From assembly GCA_022561775.1 (NCBI GenBank), contig JADFQO010000002.1, forward strand, positions 1 to 45,724: a stretch of 45,724 nt of DNA, in the 5' to 3' direction. The notes below the pieces were generated by a model. It was not told where the DNA came from. It ran no database searches and was given only the letters and a program-made list of their open reading frames with translations. A program made the position numbers and the translations under genes. Of the stretch, positions 8,941 through 16,564 are shown piece after piece. This stretch comes from Myxococcales bacterium (GTDB taxonomy: Bacteria; Myxococcota_A; UBA9160; SMWR01). Numbering within the stretch: the first letter of the stretch is position 1; every line of letters starts with the position of its first letter.

Positions 8941-9222
8941 TTGTCTCTGCTTGCGGCCCAAGCCACCGCGAACTCGGTCCTGTTCCAGCAGAACCTCGGC
9001 TTGACCTACTAGCGTCTGGGGATGTGGGGCGCCACGCGAACTGCGTTTTGAAACCTGTGCGCCCTGAATCCCGACCATCCGAGCTTGACGTTACTGGGGC
9101 AGATGGAAGCACGGAGCCAATTGCTCGACACGGGGAACAGCGGGCAGCGGTGGTGTGTGTTGGATAATCTCTGGGCGGCGAGCTACGCAATCCAGCACCG
9201 TCCCATCACGCCCGTGGACTGA
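8941..9222 (+). pseudogene. Degraded TPR-like protein fragment
   Basis: One frame reads as plausible protein across the gap after the DUF1254 gene: LFQQNLGLTY, a TAG at 9010-9012, then RLGMWGATRTAF, a TGA at 9049-9051, then NLCALNPDHPSLTLLGQMEA and on to a TGA at 9220-9222. The phrase 'LxLTYxRLGxxxxAxxxFxxLxxLxPDHP' looks like a tetratricopeptide-type helix pair. Two stops and no start mark it as a relic. One of the stops is TAG and there is no Cys-motif reason to invoke recoding. Confidence 0.4.
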
Positions 9223-9227
9223 CGCGC

Positions 9228-10193
9228 ATGCAGACCATCCAGCTTCGATCATCGCTGAGTCCCGATTCTGAGGATGGCGCTGCTCCGCAGGCCGAAGCCT
9301 GGATCGACATCGAAGCGGTGGACGAAGAGGGACGACGGTGGTTGGCCACCCAGAGCAGGCTCGATGACGAGATCATCAAGAGATTGCTCGAGCCGGCACC
9401 GGCCACTTACTGGCGCCGATTCGGCCAGGGACTCTATTTCAATATGCACGCCGCGGTGCCTGGCGAGGACACCTCGACGACCGCGGTCATCGATTTTGGA
9501 ATCTGGATGGAGCCCGGCCGGATCGTTACCGTGCGCCGCAGCAAGGTGCCGGCGCTCGACAGGGCCGCGGAAGCCTGCTCGGCGGGAGCGGGCCCCACCA
9601 GTTCCTGGGAGCTGATCGTCTTCGTGCTGTTCGCGGGCCTGGGCCGGGTAGAGCAGAATCTTCACGAGTTGACCGCCACCATCGACCAGCTGGAAGACGA
9701 GGTCCTGACCCTTGAGGGAGATCCGCCTATCCATCGCGTCGCGGAGCTTCAGAGGCGGCTGGTCTACGCGCGCCGTTTCCGGATGCCCTTGGCGAACATG
9801 CTCAGCTTCATCTCGGCCCAGCCCGGCTCGGTCATCGACGGTGTGGTTCGCGAGGAGCTCGAAGGAATCGTGAACGCTGTCGCGCAGCACCAGGAGCTGC
9901 TGGGCTTGTCGATCGAGAGAGCTTTGGCGTTGCAGGGCCAGATTCGGGACCAGCTGGCCGATTCCATGAATACGGCCACGTATCGTTTCACATGGGTGGC
10001 CACCGTGTTCCTGCCCCTGAGCTTCCTCACCGGGCTGCTCGGAATCAACGTCGCCGGCATTCCCGGCGACCACAATCCCCTGGCGTTTTGGCTGTTCTGC
10101 GGCGCGCTCTGTGTCATCGCCGCGATCTGGGGCATCGCCGTCGGCCGGGTGACCAGCCCGTTCAAGAGGCGAAGAGGATCCCGGGACGCGTGA
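9228..10193 (+). CDS. CorA/ZntB-family divalent metal transporter
   Basis: This 321-residue protein has a large N-terminal cytoplasmic domain, a long coiled stalk (about 140-250) and two C-terminal transmembrane helices (about 253-272 and 285-306). Between them is GINVAGIPG (GIN at 272-274). The family signature is GxN; the 'INVxGIPG' version is typical of ZntB-type zinc transporters rather than CorA magnesium channels (GMN). The tail is basic (KRRRGSR), as usual for this fold. No strong ribosome binding site precedes the ATG at 9228. Zinc as the substrate is inferred from motif similarity only. Confidence 0.88.
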   Translation: MQTIQLRSSLSPDSEDGAAPQAEAWIDIEAVDEEGRRWLATQSRLDDEIIKRLLEPAPATYWRRFGQGLYFNMHAAVPGEDTSTTAVIDFGIWMEPGRIVTVRRSKVPALDRAAEACSAGAGPTSSWELIVFVLFAGLGRVEQNLHELTATIDQLEDEVLTLEGDPPIHRVAELQRRLVYARRFRMPLANMLSFISAQPGSVIDGVVREELEGIVNAVAQHQELLGLSIERALALQGQIRDQLADSMNTATYRFTWVATVFLPLSFLTGLLGINVAGIPGDHNPLAFWLFCGALCVIAAIWGIAVGRVTSPFKRRRGSRDA

Positions 10194-10247
10194 CGAACCC
10201 GTGGAGGATCGGGGCTGGGAACCAGACCCAGGACTAACGAAGCACCT

Positions 10248-10580
10248 TCACGGCGATGGTGGCGGCTGTTCAACTCCGCGCGCTGCCAGCACGATATCAA
10301 GCGCGTGGACTGCGACAGCGACAGCAACCCCGACAAGAATGATCCCAAAGAAGGCGAGAAAGACAGTGACGACTCGTGCGCCACGTGATCTAGGTGCCAC
10401 GTCGCCGAAGCCGACTGTGAACGCTGTAATGAAGGCGAAATAGATGGAGTCTTCCAGGGGGATGCGGTCAAATCGCGAAATCAACGCACCGGAAACCGCG
10501 ATGACCGCGACGAAGACAAGGATTACGCCACTGAGTTCGTACAAAAGTCCCAGGTGCGCGGCTATGAATTCTCTGAACAT
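10248..10580 (-). CDS. Two-TM potassium channel pore protein
   Basis: This 110-residue protein has two membrane helices (about 13-36 and 68-95) flanking a pore loop with the selectivity filter TVGFGD at 55-60. This is the minimal ion-channel-2 architecture, which forms a tetrameric K+ pore. It has no RCK/TrkA_N regulatory domain, and the C-terminus is only about 15 residues past the second helix. It converges with the ZntB-like gene; their ends are 54 bases apart. AAGGACGA just upstream supports the ATG at 10580. Gating is not evident from the sequence. Confidence 0.86.
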   Translation of the reverse strand: MFREFIAAHLGLLYELSGVILVFVAVIAVSGALISRFDRIPLEDSIYFAFITAFTVGFGDVAPRSRGARVVTVFLAFFGIILVGVAVAVAVHALDIVLAARGVEQPPPSP

Positions 10581-10741
10581 TCGTCCTTGCGATCCGCGGT
10601 CGACGGGCCGCCTAACCTCTGGGCGCTCAGCTGCAAGCCCTTGTTAGATGGCTCATTCTACACCTCCCTTCCCGATCCCACGCAGCCTATTTGCGCGGCT
10701 GGAAGCGGTCGGCTGGGCTCGGGGCCCGAGTGGACCGGTCC

Positions 10742-10942
10742 TTATATCGCAATCTTCTCAATTTCGTCGAGCGAGATGGTATCGCGGGTGCGGTCGTAGA
10801 GCTTGGTCGTTCGCGCGCTTTCGTGCGCTGCGATCCGCGGGGCCTTCTCGAGCGTGCCGCCATTATCGAGGCAGACGGTAATGCCGGTCGCGCGGAAGGT
10901 GAACCACCCCGGCTTTTCCGAATTGACTCCTAGGTACAACAC
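10742..10942 (-). pseudogene. Tyrosine recombinase C-terminal fragment
   Basis: The frame contains FTFRATGITVCLDNGGTLEK, then IAAHESARTTKLYDR and a closing LDEIEKI. This is the end of a phage-type integrase: the R of box II, the 'ATGIT' stretch, an H in AAHES and the catalytic Y in KLYDR. The rest of the catalytic domain and the N-terminal domain are missing, so it is a relic. It differs in sequence from the integrase remnant at 14140-14458, so at least two integrases have left traces. It marks the left side of the accessory region. Confidence 0.8.
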
Positions 10943-11162
10943 CGGATGAACTCACGTCTTAGGCAGCCGTGATCAAGCGCGATCACGAGGGCGCGGCGCT
11001 CGGGGGCTCCGCCCCCGAACCCCCGCTCACAAATTCCAATTCCGGGTGGGGTGAGGTGTGGGGTGAGATCGTTCCGAATCGACCGTGTTCGGACGCCTTT
11101 GCTCCCGGCCTAACTACCCGAAATCCCATGATTCCGTTGGGTTGGACGGCCGTAGAATCGCG

Positions 11163-11254
11163 CTCATAACCTGGAGATCGGGGGTTCGCGACGAAGCTTC
11201 GCTTCGTTGCGCTTGGCGAGCAAAGCTCGCCCGCGAATCCCTCCCCCGCTACCA
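11163..11254 (+). pseudogene. 3' half of a tRNA-Met-like gene, interrupted in the T-loop
   Basis: The order is a CTCATAA anticodon loop (11163-11169), variable region, TCGGGGGTTCG (T-arm 5' side), an insertion, then CGAATCCCTCCCCCGCTACCA split at its usual T-loop position. The second part ends in an encoded CCA at 11252-11254. Removing the insert restores a normal T-arm and acceptor 3' strand with a CAT anticodon. The 5' acceptor strand and a proper D-arm are missing, and the anticodon stem pairs poorly, so this is not a working tRNA. tRNA 3' halves are classic integrase attachment sites, and the adjacent recombinase debris fits that. Confidence 0.65.
11187..11233. repeat. Double-hairpin palindromic insert in the tRNA T-loop
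   Basis: The insert contains two perfect hairpins: ACGAAGC-ttc-GCTTCGT (11191-11207) and GGCGAGC-aaa-GCTCGCC (11215-11231). It is bounded by TTCGCG on the left and CGCGAA on the right, an inverted repeat. A third hairpin of similar style, GGGTCCCG with an arm at CGGGACCC, follows at 11265-11290. It resembles a short REP- or MITE-like palindromic element. Confidence 0.6.
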
Positions 11255-11453
11255 CACAGTCTGTGGGTCCCGGAGTTCGCTTCGGGACCCGCAGCATTTC
11301 CGGGCGCAGCATCAGCGCGCCCTCGATTCGCCCGTCGCGATAGACGCGCAGCCGCTCGTCACCCAACAGGCCACCCAGTGCCAACCGACCCAGCACAATG
11401 TCGGCTTTGAGCGTTTTCTCCAGGTCGCAGAGCTTCTCGCGCAGCGGGGACAT
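11255..11453 (-). pseudogene. Serine-recombinase-like C-terminal fragment
   Basis: From an ATG at 11453 the frame gives REKLCDLEKTLKADIVLGRL, then LRVYRDGRIEGALMLRPE, before entering the tRNA remnant, where the reverse strand reads VAGEGF. The pattern resembles the extreme C-terminus of large serine recombinases, which often end next to their tRNA target. All catalytic parts are absent. The assignment rests on weak similarity from memory, so it could be an unrelated short frame. Confidence 0.35.
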
Positions 11454-11467
11454 GAGTTCCTCAGAGG

Positions 11468-12778
11468 CTACGGAGCGGACAACAGCTCCAGTGCCCCCAG
11501 CGTCATGGCCTCCACGCCCATCTTGATTGACGTCTCGGCATCGATCTGGAACAGAGGGGAGTGGTGACTGGCCCAGGATCCCGTCGCGATCTGATCGGGC
11601 GGTGTTCCACCGACCTCGAAATAGACACTCGGAATAGGCGGATCGACGTTGACCAGATCAGGAAAGTCCTCGGCACCCATGTCAGATTGATACCAATCGA
11701 CGAACGCGTCGCTTCCCATGCCTGCCTCCATCGCCTCTCGTACACGACGTGAAAGCGCAGCGTCGTTGATCGTGGTTGGGGCGCCATCATCGGCGACGGT
11801 AATGATCGGCAACAAGTTTTCAGGTACGCCAGCAGCGCGTGCTGTCTGCGTCGCAACGCGTTCGATGCTCTTCAGCAATTGGGCGCGGGTTTTCTCGGTA
11901 TTCGCCCGAACCGTGATATCCAGTTGTGCGTGATCAGCAATGACATTCGGAGCCGTACCCCCCCGGAATGCGCCAACGGTGATGAGCGCTGGCTCGAGCG
12001 GCGAAACCTCGCGAGTTATGATGCTCTGCAATGCGAGAACGATCTGCGAGCCGATGAGAACCGGATCGCGGCCAAGGTGCGGAGCGGCGCCGTGCGCAGC
12101 AATACCGCGAACGGTAATCCGCACGGTATCTGCGCTTGAGTACATGAGGCCATCGTTAAAGACGATCTTGCCTGCCGGGTACTTGGCAATGACGTGCATC
12201 GCAAGTGCAAAGTCCGGCCGCCCCACGCGCTCGTAGAGACGATCGGCCACCATTGCCTTGGCACCGCCTAGCGCTTCTTCAGCAGGTTGCCCGAGGAGCA
12301 TCAGGGTGCCTTGCCATTGATCCTTGAGTTCAACCATGCGGCGCGCGACGCCGATCAAGGATGTGATGTGCATGTCGTGACCGCAGGCGTGCATCACCGG
12401 CATGTCCTCGCCTTCCAGATTTACCTGGCGTGCTTTGGATGCGATCGCGAGTCCGGTCTTCTCCAGCACAGGAAGGCCATCCATGTCGGCACGAATCAAC
12501 AATGTCGACCCATTGCCGTTTTCCAGTATTCCAACGAGACCGGTCTTTCCGATATTGCGCGCAACCTCGTACCCCAACTCGGACATCTCTTTGGCCAAAC
12601 GATCCGATGTTTTTGTTTCTTGCATCGATAGTTCGGGGTTGGCGTGGAAGTGCTGGAATAGTTTTTCGAGATATGAATAGTCGGCCTCTATTGCGTCCGA
12701 CAAAGGAGACGCCACCGCGAGATCGCTTAACGAAATTGCCAAACCCGTAACTGCAAGTAAGTTCATGGTTCTTCTCAT
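11468..12778 (-). CDS. Exported M20-family amidohydrolase / carboxypeptidase
   Basis: This 436-residue peptidase-M20D-type enzyme has a signal peptide (residues 1-23). It carries HFHANPELSMQE, the metal-binding HACGHDMH block, the GQPAEE block and DMGAEDFPD near the C-terminus. The family hydrolyses N-acyl amino acids, amino-acid conjugates or hippurate-like amides with a di-metal centre; the substrate is unknown. The ATG at 12778 starts the signal peptide and has GGGGA upstream; an open frame extends a further 57 codons through repeat-like DNA and is rejected. It is the first intact gene after the tRNA remnant and stands alone. Confidence 0.9.
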   Translation of the reverse strand: MRRTMNLLAVTGLAISLSDLAVASPLSDAIEADYSYLEKLFQHFHANPELSMQETKTSDRLAKEMSELGYEVARNIGKTGLVGILENGNGSTLLIRADMDGLPVLEKTGLAIASKARQVNLEGEDMPVMHACGHDMHITSLIGVARRMVELKDQWQGTLMLLGQPAEEALGGAKAMVADRLYERVGRPDFALAMHVIAKYPAGKIVFNDGLMYSSADTVRITVRGIAAHGAAPHLGRDPVLIGSQIVLALQSIITREVSPLEPALITVGAFRGGTAPNVIADHAQLDITVRANTEKTRAQLLKSIERVATQTARAAGVPENLLPIITVADDGAPTTINDAALSRRVREAMEAGMGSDAFVDWYQSDMGAEDFPDLVNVDPPIPSVYFEVGGTPPDQIATGSWASHHSPLFQIDAETSIKMGVEAMTLGALELLSAP

Positions 12779-13086
12779 GACGTATCCCCGTTCGCGAGTA
12801 AAAACGACTTCCCGGCGGACCTGCTCCCCACTCGATCCGAAGCAAAGCCCGAAGATACATGCTGGAGCGGCATCTGGTGCGCAGGCCACCCCAACCTGCC
12901 CCACCACCGGCAGTTTTGGCTTCCAAACATGATCAGTGGGTGGGGTCACTCAGCAAACCAATTCTACTGCCGAGCATCGATCAACCTTCGAGTTCTAGAT
13001 CATTGGTCAGACTCCGCCAGCCGCGTATCTGGCGCTGCTAACATCAACCCAATCCAGACCACGCCAAACACAAAGGAGAGCCCCGG
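12779..13086. other. Gap with a partial junction repeat
   Basis: No gene is seen. Bases 12892-12912 (AACCTGCCCCACCACCGGCAG) match the left part of the 80-bp repeat at 14019-14098, but the tRNA end and terminator do not follow. The right end carries AAAGGAGAG, the ribosome binding site of the next SDR gene. Confidence 0.5.
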
Positions 13087-13845
13087 ATGGACTTCGCCGG
13101 CAAGCAGGTTTTAATAACAGGTGCATCGCGCGGAATTGGCTTCGCGACCGCGAAGGAGTTTCTGGTACGGGGCGCTCGTGTCGCGGTAAATGGTCGAACC
13201 AAGCAGTCAGTCGCCACCGCGATTACCGAGCTGGATGGCGGTGACCGCCTGGTAGCCGCACCCGGGAACATCGGAACCGTGGACGGTTGCGAGTCGGCCG
13301 TGAAAACTGCCATCGCAGGCCTCGGCGGCCTCGACGTGCTCGTCAACAACGCGGGCATCAGTATCGACTCGACAATCGAAAAATCGGACGAGACGATCTG
13401 GGACGAAACCCTCGATATCAATTTGAAGGGAACCTTTTTCTGCGCTCGCGCGGCGCTCCCGGCGCTTCGCGAAAGCGGGGGGGCAATTGTCAACCTCGCC
13501 TCAGTGGCGGGGCTGCAGGGTTCGGTAGAGGGCGCGGTGTATTCCGCGTCAAAGGGCGGTGTCGTGAATCTCACCCGCGCCCTGGCGATGGAGCTGGCGC
13601 CCGACATTCGAGTCAATTGTGTCTGCCCGGGTTGGGTGGACACCGACATGCTCCGTCGCGACTATGTCGACCTCGCCGACGATCCCGCCGCAGCCGAACG
13701 CGAGGCCATCGAGGAAGCGCCGCTAAAGCGAGTGGCAACCCCCGAAGAAATCGCCAGGGCGATCGCCTACCTCGCCTCCCACGACGCAAGGTTCATCACC
13801 GGCGTGGCGCTTCCGATCGATGGGGGCATTTCAGCGGGATTTTGA
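13087..13845 (+). CDS. Short-chain dehydrogenase/reductase
   Basis: This 252-residue classical SDR has the cofactor motif TGASRGIG (about 11-18), NNAG (about 88-91), a catalytic Ser in NLASVAG and YSASK as the catalytic Tyr/Lys motif. It ends in the common 'TGVALPIDGG' segment. An Arg after the first strand (NGRTK) suggests NADP(H). Substrate cannot be told. AAAGGAGAG gives a strong start. Its last bases overlap an IS3 transposase remnant in another frame, so the insertion boundary lies at or very near its 3' end; the C-terminus still looks complete for the family. Confidence 0.9.
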   Translation: MDFAGKQVLITGASRGIGFATAKEFLVRGARVAVNGRTKQSVATAITELDGGDRLVAAPGNIGTVDGCESAVKTAIAGLGGLDVLVNNAGISIDSTIEKSDETIWDETLDINLKGTFFCARAALPALRESGGAIVNLASVAGLQGSVEGAVYSASKGGVVNLTRALAMELAPDIRVNCVCPGWVDTDMLRRDYVDLADDPAAAEREAIEEAPLKRVATPEEIARAIAYLASHDARFITGVALPIDGGISAGF

Positions 13846-13957
13846 GTCCACACTCCGTGATTTCGTCGCTTACTACAACAACGAGTGCTATCACGAATCG
13901 CTCGACAACGTGACTCCAGCAGACCTATTCGATGAGGCTGTTGCGTTGACCGGTTGA
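13838..13957 (+). pseudogene. IS3-family transposase C-terminal remnant
   Basis: Reading in the frame of 13856 gives LRDFVAYYNNECYHESLDNV, then TPADLF and a TGA at 13955-13957. This is the signature end of IS3-family OrfB (DDE) transposases ('FV-x-YYNN-x-R-YHESL-x-N-x-TPADVY'). Only about 38 codons survive and no terminal inverted repeats are evident. The stretch begins inside the last codons of the SDR gene in a different frame. Confidence 0.75.
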
Positions 13958-14018
13958 GTGCAATCAGCGATTTTCTAAAACGAAGCAAATTTGCATTGAA
14001 CCAGGTTTCATGCTCCAT

Positions 14019-14098
14019 GCGCCGCCAACTGCCCCACCACCGGCAGCATCAGCGGCACAGGCAGATCACAGACTGTGTCGTAGCACCCCCCGCTACCA
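14019..14098 (+). repeat. Junction repeat copy A, ending in a tRNA 3' end (CGCTACCA)
   Basis: This roughly 80-bp unit starts GCGCCGCCAACTGCC, passes through CACCGGCAGCATCAGCGGCA and CACAGACTGTG, and ends CCCCCCGCTACCA. It aligns along its whole length with 25196-25277 and 28779-28860. The last bases match the acceptor 3' strand of the tRNA remnant at 11234-11254. A terminator and a recombinase 3' end follow directly. Confidence 0.8.
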
Positions 14099-14101
14099 CT
14101 C

Positions 14102-14138
14102 AAGCCCCCGGAATCGAAAGATTCCGGGGGCTTTGTAT
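14102..14138 (+). terminator. Hairpin terminator of junction A
   Basis: A 14-bp stem, AAGCCCCCGGAATC, pairs with GATTCCGGGGGCTT around a GAAA loop and is followed by a short T-rich tail. It lies just after the tRNA 3' end, as a tRNA gene's own terminator would. The same hairpin type recurs in worn form at 20472, 25281 and 36839. Confidence 0.75.
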
Positions 14139-14139
14139 T

Positions 14140-14458
14140 TCACGCCCTGGTAGCTGTGTGGGGAATTTGTGGGGGCTTTTCGGCGAGACGGGACAGAAGG
14201 TCCGCGGGCACTTCGTCCTTACGAACTGCGAGCGGTGTCCGCCGCGTTGCGCCCGAACGAGCAATCCTCCCACCGCAACGCGGTCGCTTCCCCGAGACGT
14301 AGCCCCGCATCGATGCAAAGCAGGTCCACGATGTGAGCGGCACCACCAACCTTTCGCGATTCAGTAACGAATGCATCCAGCTCTGCGGGGCGGTTCACTC
14401 CCACGGTGGTATGCTGGCCCTCGCCGAAAGGGAGTGGAAACACGGGGACTGGAATCAT
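14140..14458 (-). pseudogene. Tyrosine recombinase remnant facing the tRNA end
   Basis: Minus-strand sequence encodes [16 protein letters not shown] and then DLLCIDAGLRLGEATALRWED. This is the first catalytic segment of a phage-type integrase, including the conserved Arg of box I (GLRLGE). After about 14240 the frame shifts and a short tail follows (VRKDEVPADLLSRLAEKPPQ) to a stop near 14140. Most of the catalytic domain between these parts is deleted. The tail DNA is shared with 35448-35525 and in part with 36860-36925, so all derive from one ancestral integrase. The gene ends against a terminator and tRNA end, the usual attL layout. Confidence 0.75.
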
Positions 14459-15788
14459 GCTGTGGCCGCATCACCAGATCTTGCTGCAATGCCTTCTCAC
14501 CGTGACGCTCGCTGCGCCGGCCTCAGCCGCGAGCTTCATGGAGCTTCCATTCTTCAACGCCTGGGACATCTCCGCCGACGGCTTGACCGTGGTGGGCGCA
14601 AGCGCGTCGCCCGTTCGTTGGACCGCCGCCGGAGGCGTGGAGCCGCTGCCCGTGCCGCTGGGCTCCGTGGGCGGCGCCGCGCGCGCCGTCTCTGCCGACG
14701 GCTCGATAGCGGTGGGTCTGACCTTTCCCGAGCAGTCCCTACGCTGGGGGTCCGGTGGCTTCCAGGTGTTGAGCCCGACGCCAAGCGCGGCGTATGGCGT
14801 CTCGGCCGACGCATCCGTGGTGGTGGGTACGTCCAGGGGCCGACCCGTGCGCTGGGAGTCGGGTGGAGGCGAGGTGCCGCTGCCCGAAACGACGGGCGGC
14901 GGCGCTCTGGGCGTCACTCCCGACGGCTCGCGCATCGTCGGCTGGGCCTGGGTCTCCCCGGGCTTCGAGGCGGTCGAGTGGACCGGCGGAGGTATGACCG
15001 TGCTCGCCAACCTCGGTGGCGGCAGCGCCGCTCGCGCCATCGCGTCCGACGGCAGGACGATCGTAGGCCGGGTGGCTCCCTTCGGGTCGGGGGCGAGGCA
15101 TATTGCGGCCCTCTGGCGCGACGGCGACCTCACCACCCTGGGCACGATCCCGGGGACCTTCCAGTCCGACGCCTGGGACGTGTCGGGCGATGGCAGCATC
15201 GTCGTTGGCTTCGCCGGCGTCTCGCTCTTCCAGGGCAAGCGTGCCGTGATCTGGGACGAGTCGAGCGGAATGCGCGACCTCAAGCAGGAGCTCGAGGACG
15301 TGCACGGGCTCGACCTGGGTGAATGGAGTCTCGAAGTGGCCACGGGCATCTCCGGAGATGGGACCATCATCGTCGGCAACGGCAGCCCACGCGTAGGCAG
15401 ACTGGGCTCCTGGATCGCTGTTCTTCCCAGGCCTCCCCAGCCAATTATCCCTGTTGAGGTCGACATCAAGCCCGGAAGCGAATCCAACTCCATCAACCCG
15501 TTCAGCCGGGGAGTCATCCCCGTTGCGATCCTCGGCTCCAACACCTTCGACGTCGCGGATGTGGACGTGACCACGTTGGCCTTCGGGCCGTTCGGAGCGG
15601 CGCCTGCGCACAAGAACGGCGGCGACCTGGAAGACGTCAACGACGACGGCTTCACGGATCTGGTCTCCCACTACCGAACCGAGGAGACCGGGATCGCTTT
15701 CGGAGACACTGAGGCGTGCGTTACTGGCGAGACCCTGGACGGCACACCTTTCGAGGGCTGCGACGGCATCACCGACACCACACCATGA
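14457..15788 (+). CDS. Secreted HAF-repeat protein
   Basis: This 443-residue exported protein has a signal peptide ending around APASAAS. About seven HAF-type repeats of 38-47 residues follow, each built as 'A-x-x-(V/I)-S-x-DG-x-x-(V/I)VG ... A-x-W', a pattern that predicts beta-propeller blades. After about residue 330 comes a domain starting [15 protein letters not shown], with [10 protein letters not shown] and [14 protein letters not shown], often found in secreted proteins of environmental bacteria. I chose the ATG at 14457 because the signal peptide begins there; the open frame extends 17 codons upstream into integrase debris. No sorting tail is visible. Function is unknown. Confidence 0.8.
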   Translation: MLWPHHQILLQCLLTVTLAAPASAASFMELPFFNAWDISADGLTVVGASASPVRWTAAGGVEPLPVPLGSVGGAARAVSADGSIAVGLTFPEQSLRWGSGGFQVLSPTPSAAYGVSADASVVVGTSRGRPVRWESGGGEVPLPETTGGGALGVTPDGSRIVGWAWVSPGFEAVEWTGGGMTVLANLGGGSAARAIASDGRTIVGRVAPFGSGARHIAALWRDGDLTTLGTIPGTFQSDAWDVSGDGSIVVGFAGVSLFQGKRAVIWDESSGMRDLKQELEDVHGLDLGEWSLEVATGISGDGTIIVGNGSPRVGRLGSWIAVLPRPPQPIIPVEVDIKPGSESNSINPFSRGVIPVAILGSNTFDVADVDVTTLAFGPFGAAPAHKNGGDLEDVNDDGFTDLVSHYRTEETGIAFGDTEACVTGETLDGTPFEGCDGITDTTP

Positions 15789-15905
15789 GAACGATTTACT
15801 CGGAGACCCTCCTCACACATCCGGCAACTGCGCCCTGTACAGGCGGGGTTCGGTGGCTTCGATATGATCTGTCTCTGATCGTCATTTAAGCAGGGAGAAA
15901 GCGAA

Positions 15906-16346
15906 ATGAAAAACAGCAAACAAAGCATCACATTTTTCACGGCAATCATAGCCAGCTTGGCATTTTTCATTTCCTTTGGGGCAGCCGGTGAAACCAACGG
16001 AGGTCTATCGGATACAGAGGAAGATGCATTTATTCTCTATAAATACTCCCTAATAGACGCAAAGAAGGATCGTTCCTCCAAAATCACGGAAAGCACTGAA
16101 GGCAACGAAACGATCTATAATTACGACGGGCATGCACTGTCGTGCAGAACCGTAATGACGGGCTCCATCACCAAGACAACCTTGGAAAACAGAACTCATG
16201 TTGTTGGTGATTTCGACGTAAGCAACAACTCATACGGAATCACACAACTATCTTTTGATTTTTATGACGAGGGAAGAAAAACCAGAACTGGAACCATGAC
16301 TGTTAACGACAAGGTGATCGACATCAAACACTTTGATCACCAGTAG
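15906..16346 (+). CDS. AT-rich gene for a small exported protein
   Basis: This 146-residue protein has a signal peptide (residues 1-27, ending FGAAG). The mature part is rich in Lys, Thr, Asn and Asp and looks like a beta-rich secreted domain; I do not recognise a family. GGGAGAAAG precedes the ATG well. Base composition is strikingly lower in GC than every neighbour, and its codon use (AAA, ATT, GAT) differs. It lies between two junction repeats, so recent transfer from a lower-GC donor is likely. Confidence 0.8.
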   Translation: MKNSKQSITFFTAIIASLAFFISFGAAGETNGGLSDTEEDAFILYKYSLIDAKKDRSSKITESTEGNETIYNYDGHALSCRTVMTGSITKTTLENRTHVVGDFDVSNNSYGITQLSFDFYDEGRKTRTGTMTVNDKVIDIKHFDHQ

Positions 16347-16439
16347 CGTGTAGGTGGTTCAATCCCCGCTTTTGCTCCCACGTGAAGGCGCTGGTGCATG
16401 AATAGCGGGCTTGATACGATCCAGTGCGTCTTTTTTTCA

Positions 16440-16556
16440 CATCAGCACTTACGACATTGGCTCTGCGTGGAGCGCGCAGCGCGGTCGGAAGGGCGTAGCA
16501 CCCTCCGCTACCAAGAAATGAAGCGCCCGGAGTCATGAAGGACTTCGGGCGCTTTA
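16440..16556 (+). repeat. Junction repeat copy B (tRNA end plus terminator)
   Basis: CTCCGCTACCA (16503-16513) matches the tRNA 3' end, followed by AGAAATG and a hairpin with arms AAGCGCCCGGAGTC and GACTTCGGGCGCTT (16521-16554). The tail is T-poor after TTT. Bases up to AGAAATG and the hairpin match copy D at 28853-28902 closely. The left part of the 80-bp unit is not recognisable here. It separates the AT-rich gene from the Rieske gene's 3' end and could terminate transcription from either side. Confidence 0.7.
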
Positions 16557-16564
16557 TCTGTGCC

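Noticed and set aside
9001..9222. TGA at 9049 as a selenocysteine codon (U-x-x-C like)
   Set aside because: The same frame carries a TAG upstream and no start codon, and no SECIS-like hairpin follows. It is a decayed gene.
11163..11254. Functional tRNA-Met gene
   Set aside because: It has no 5' acceptor strand or D-arm, the anticodon stem is mispaired, and the T-loop is interrupted.
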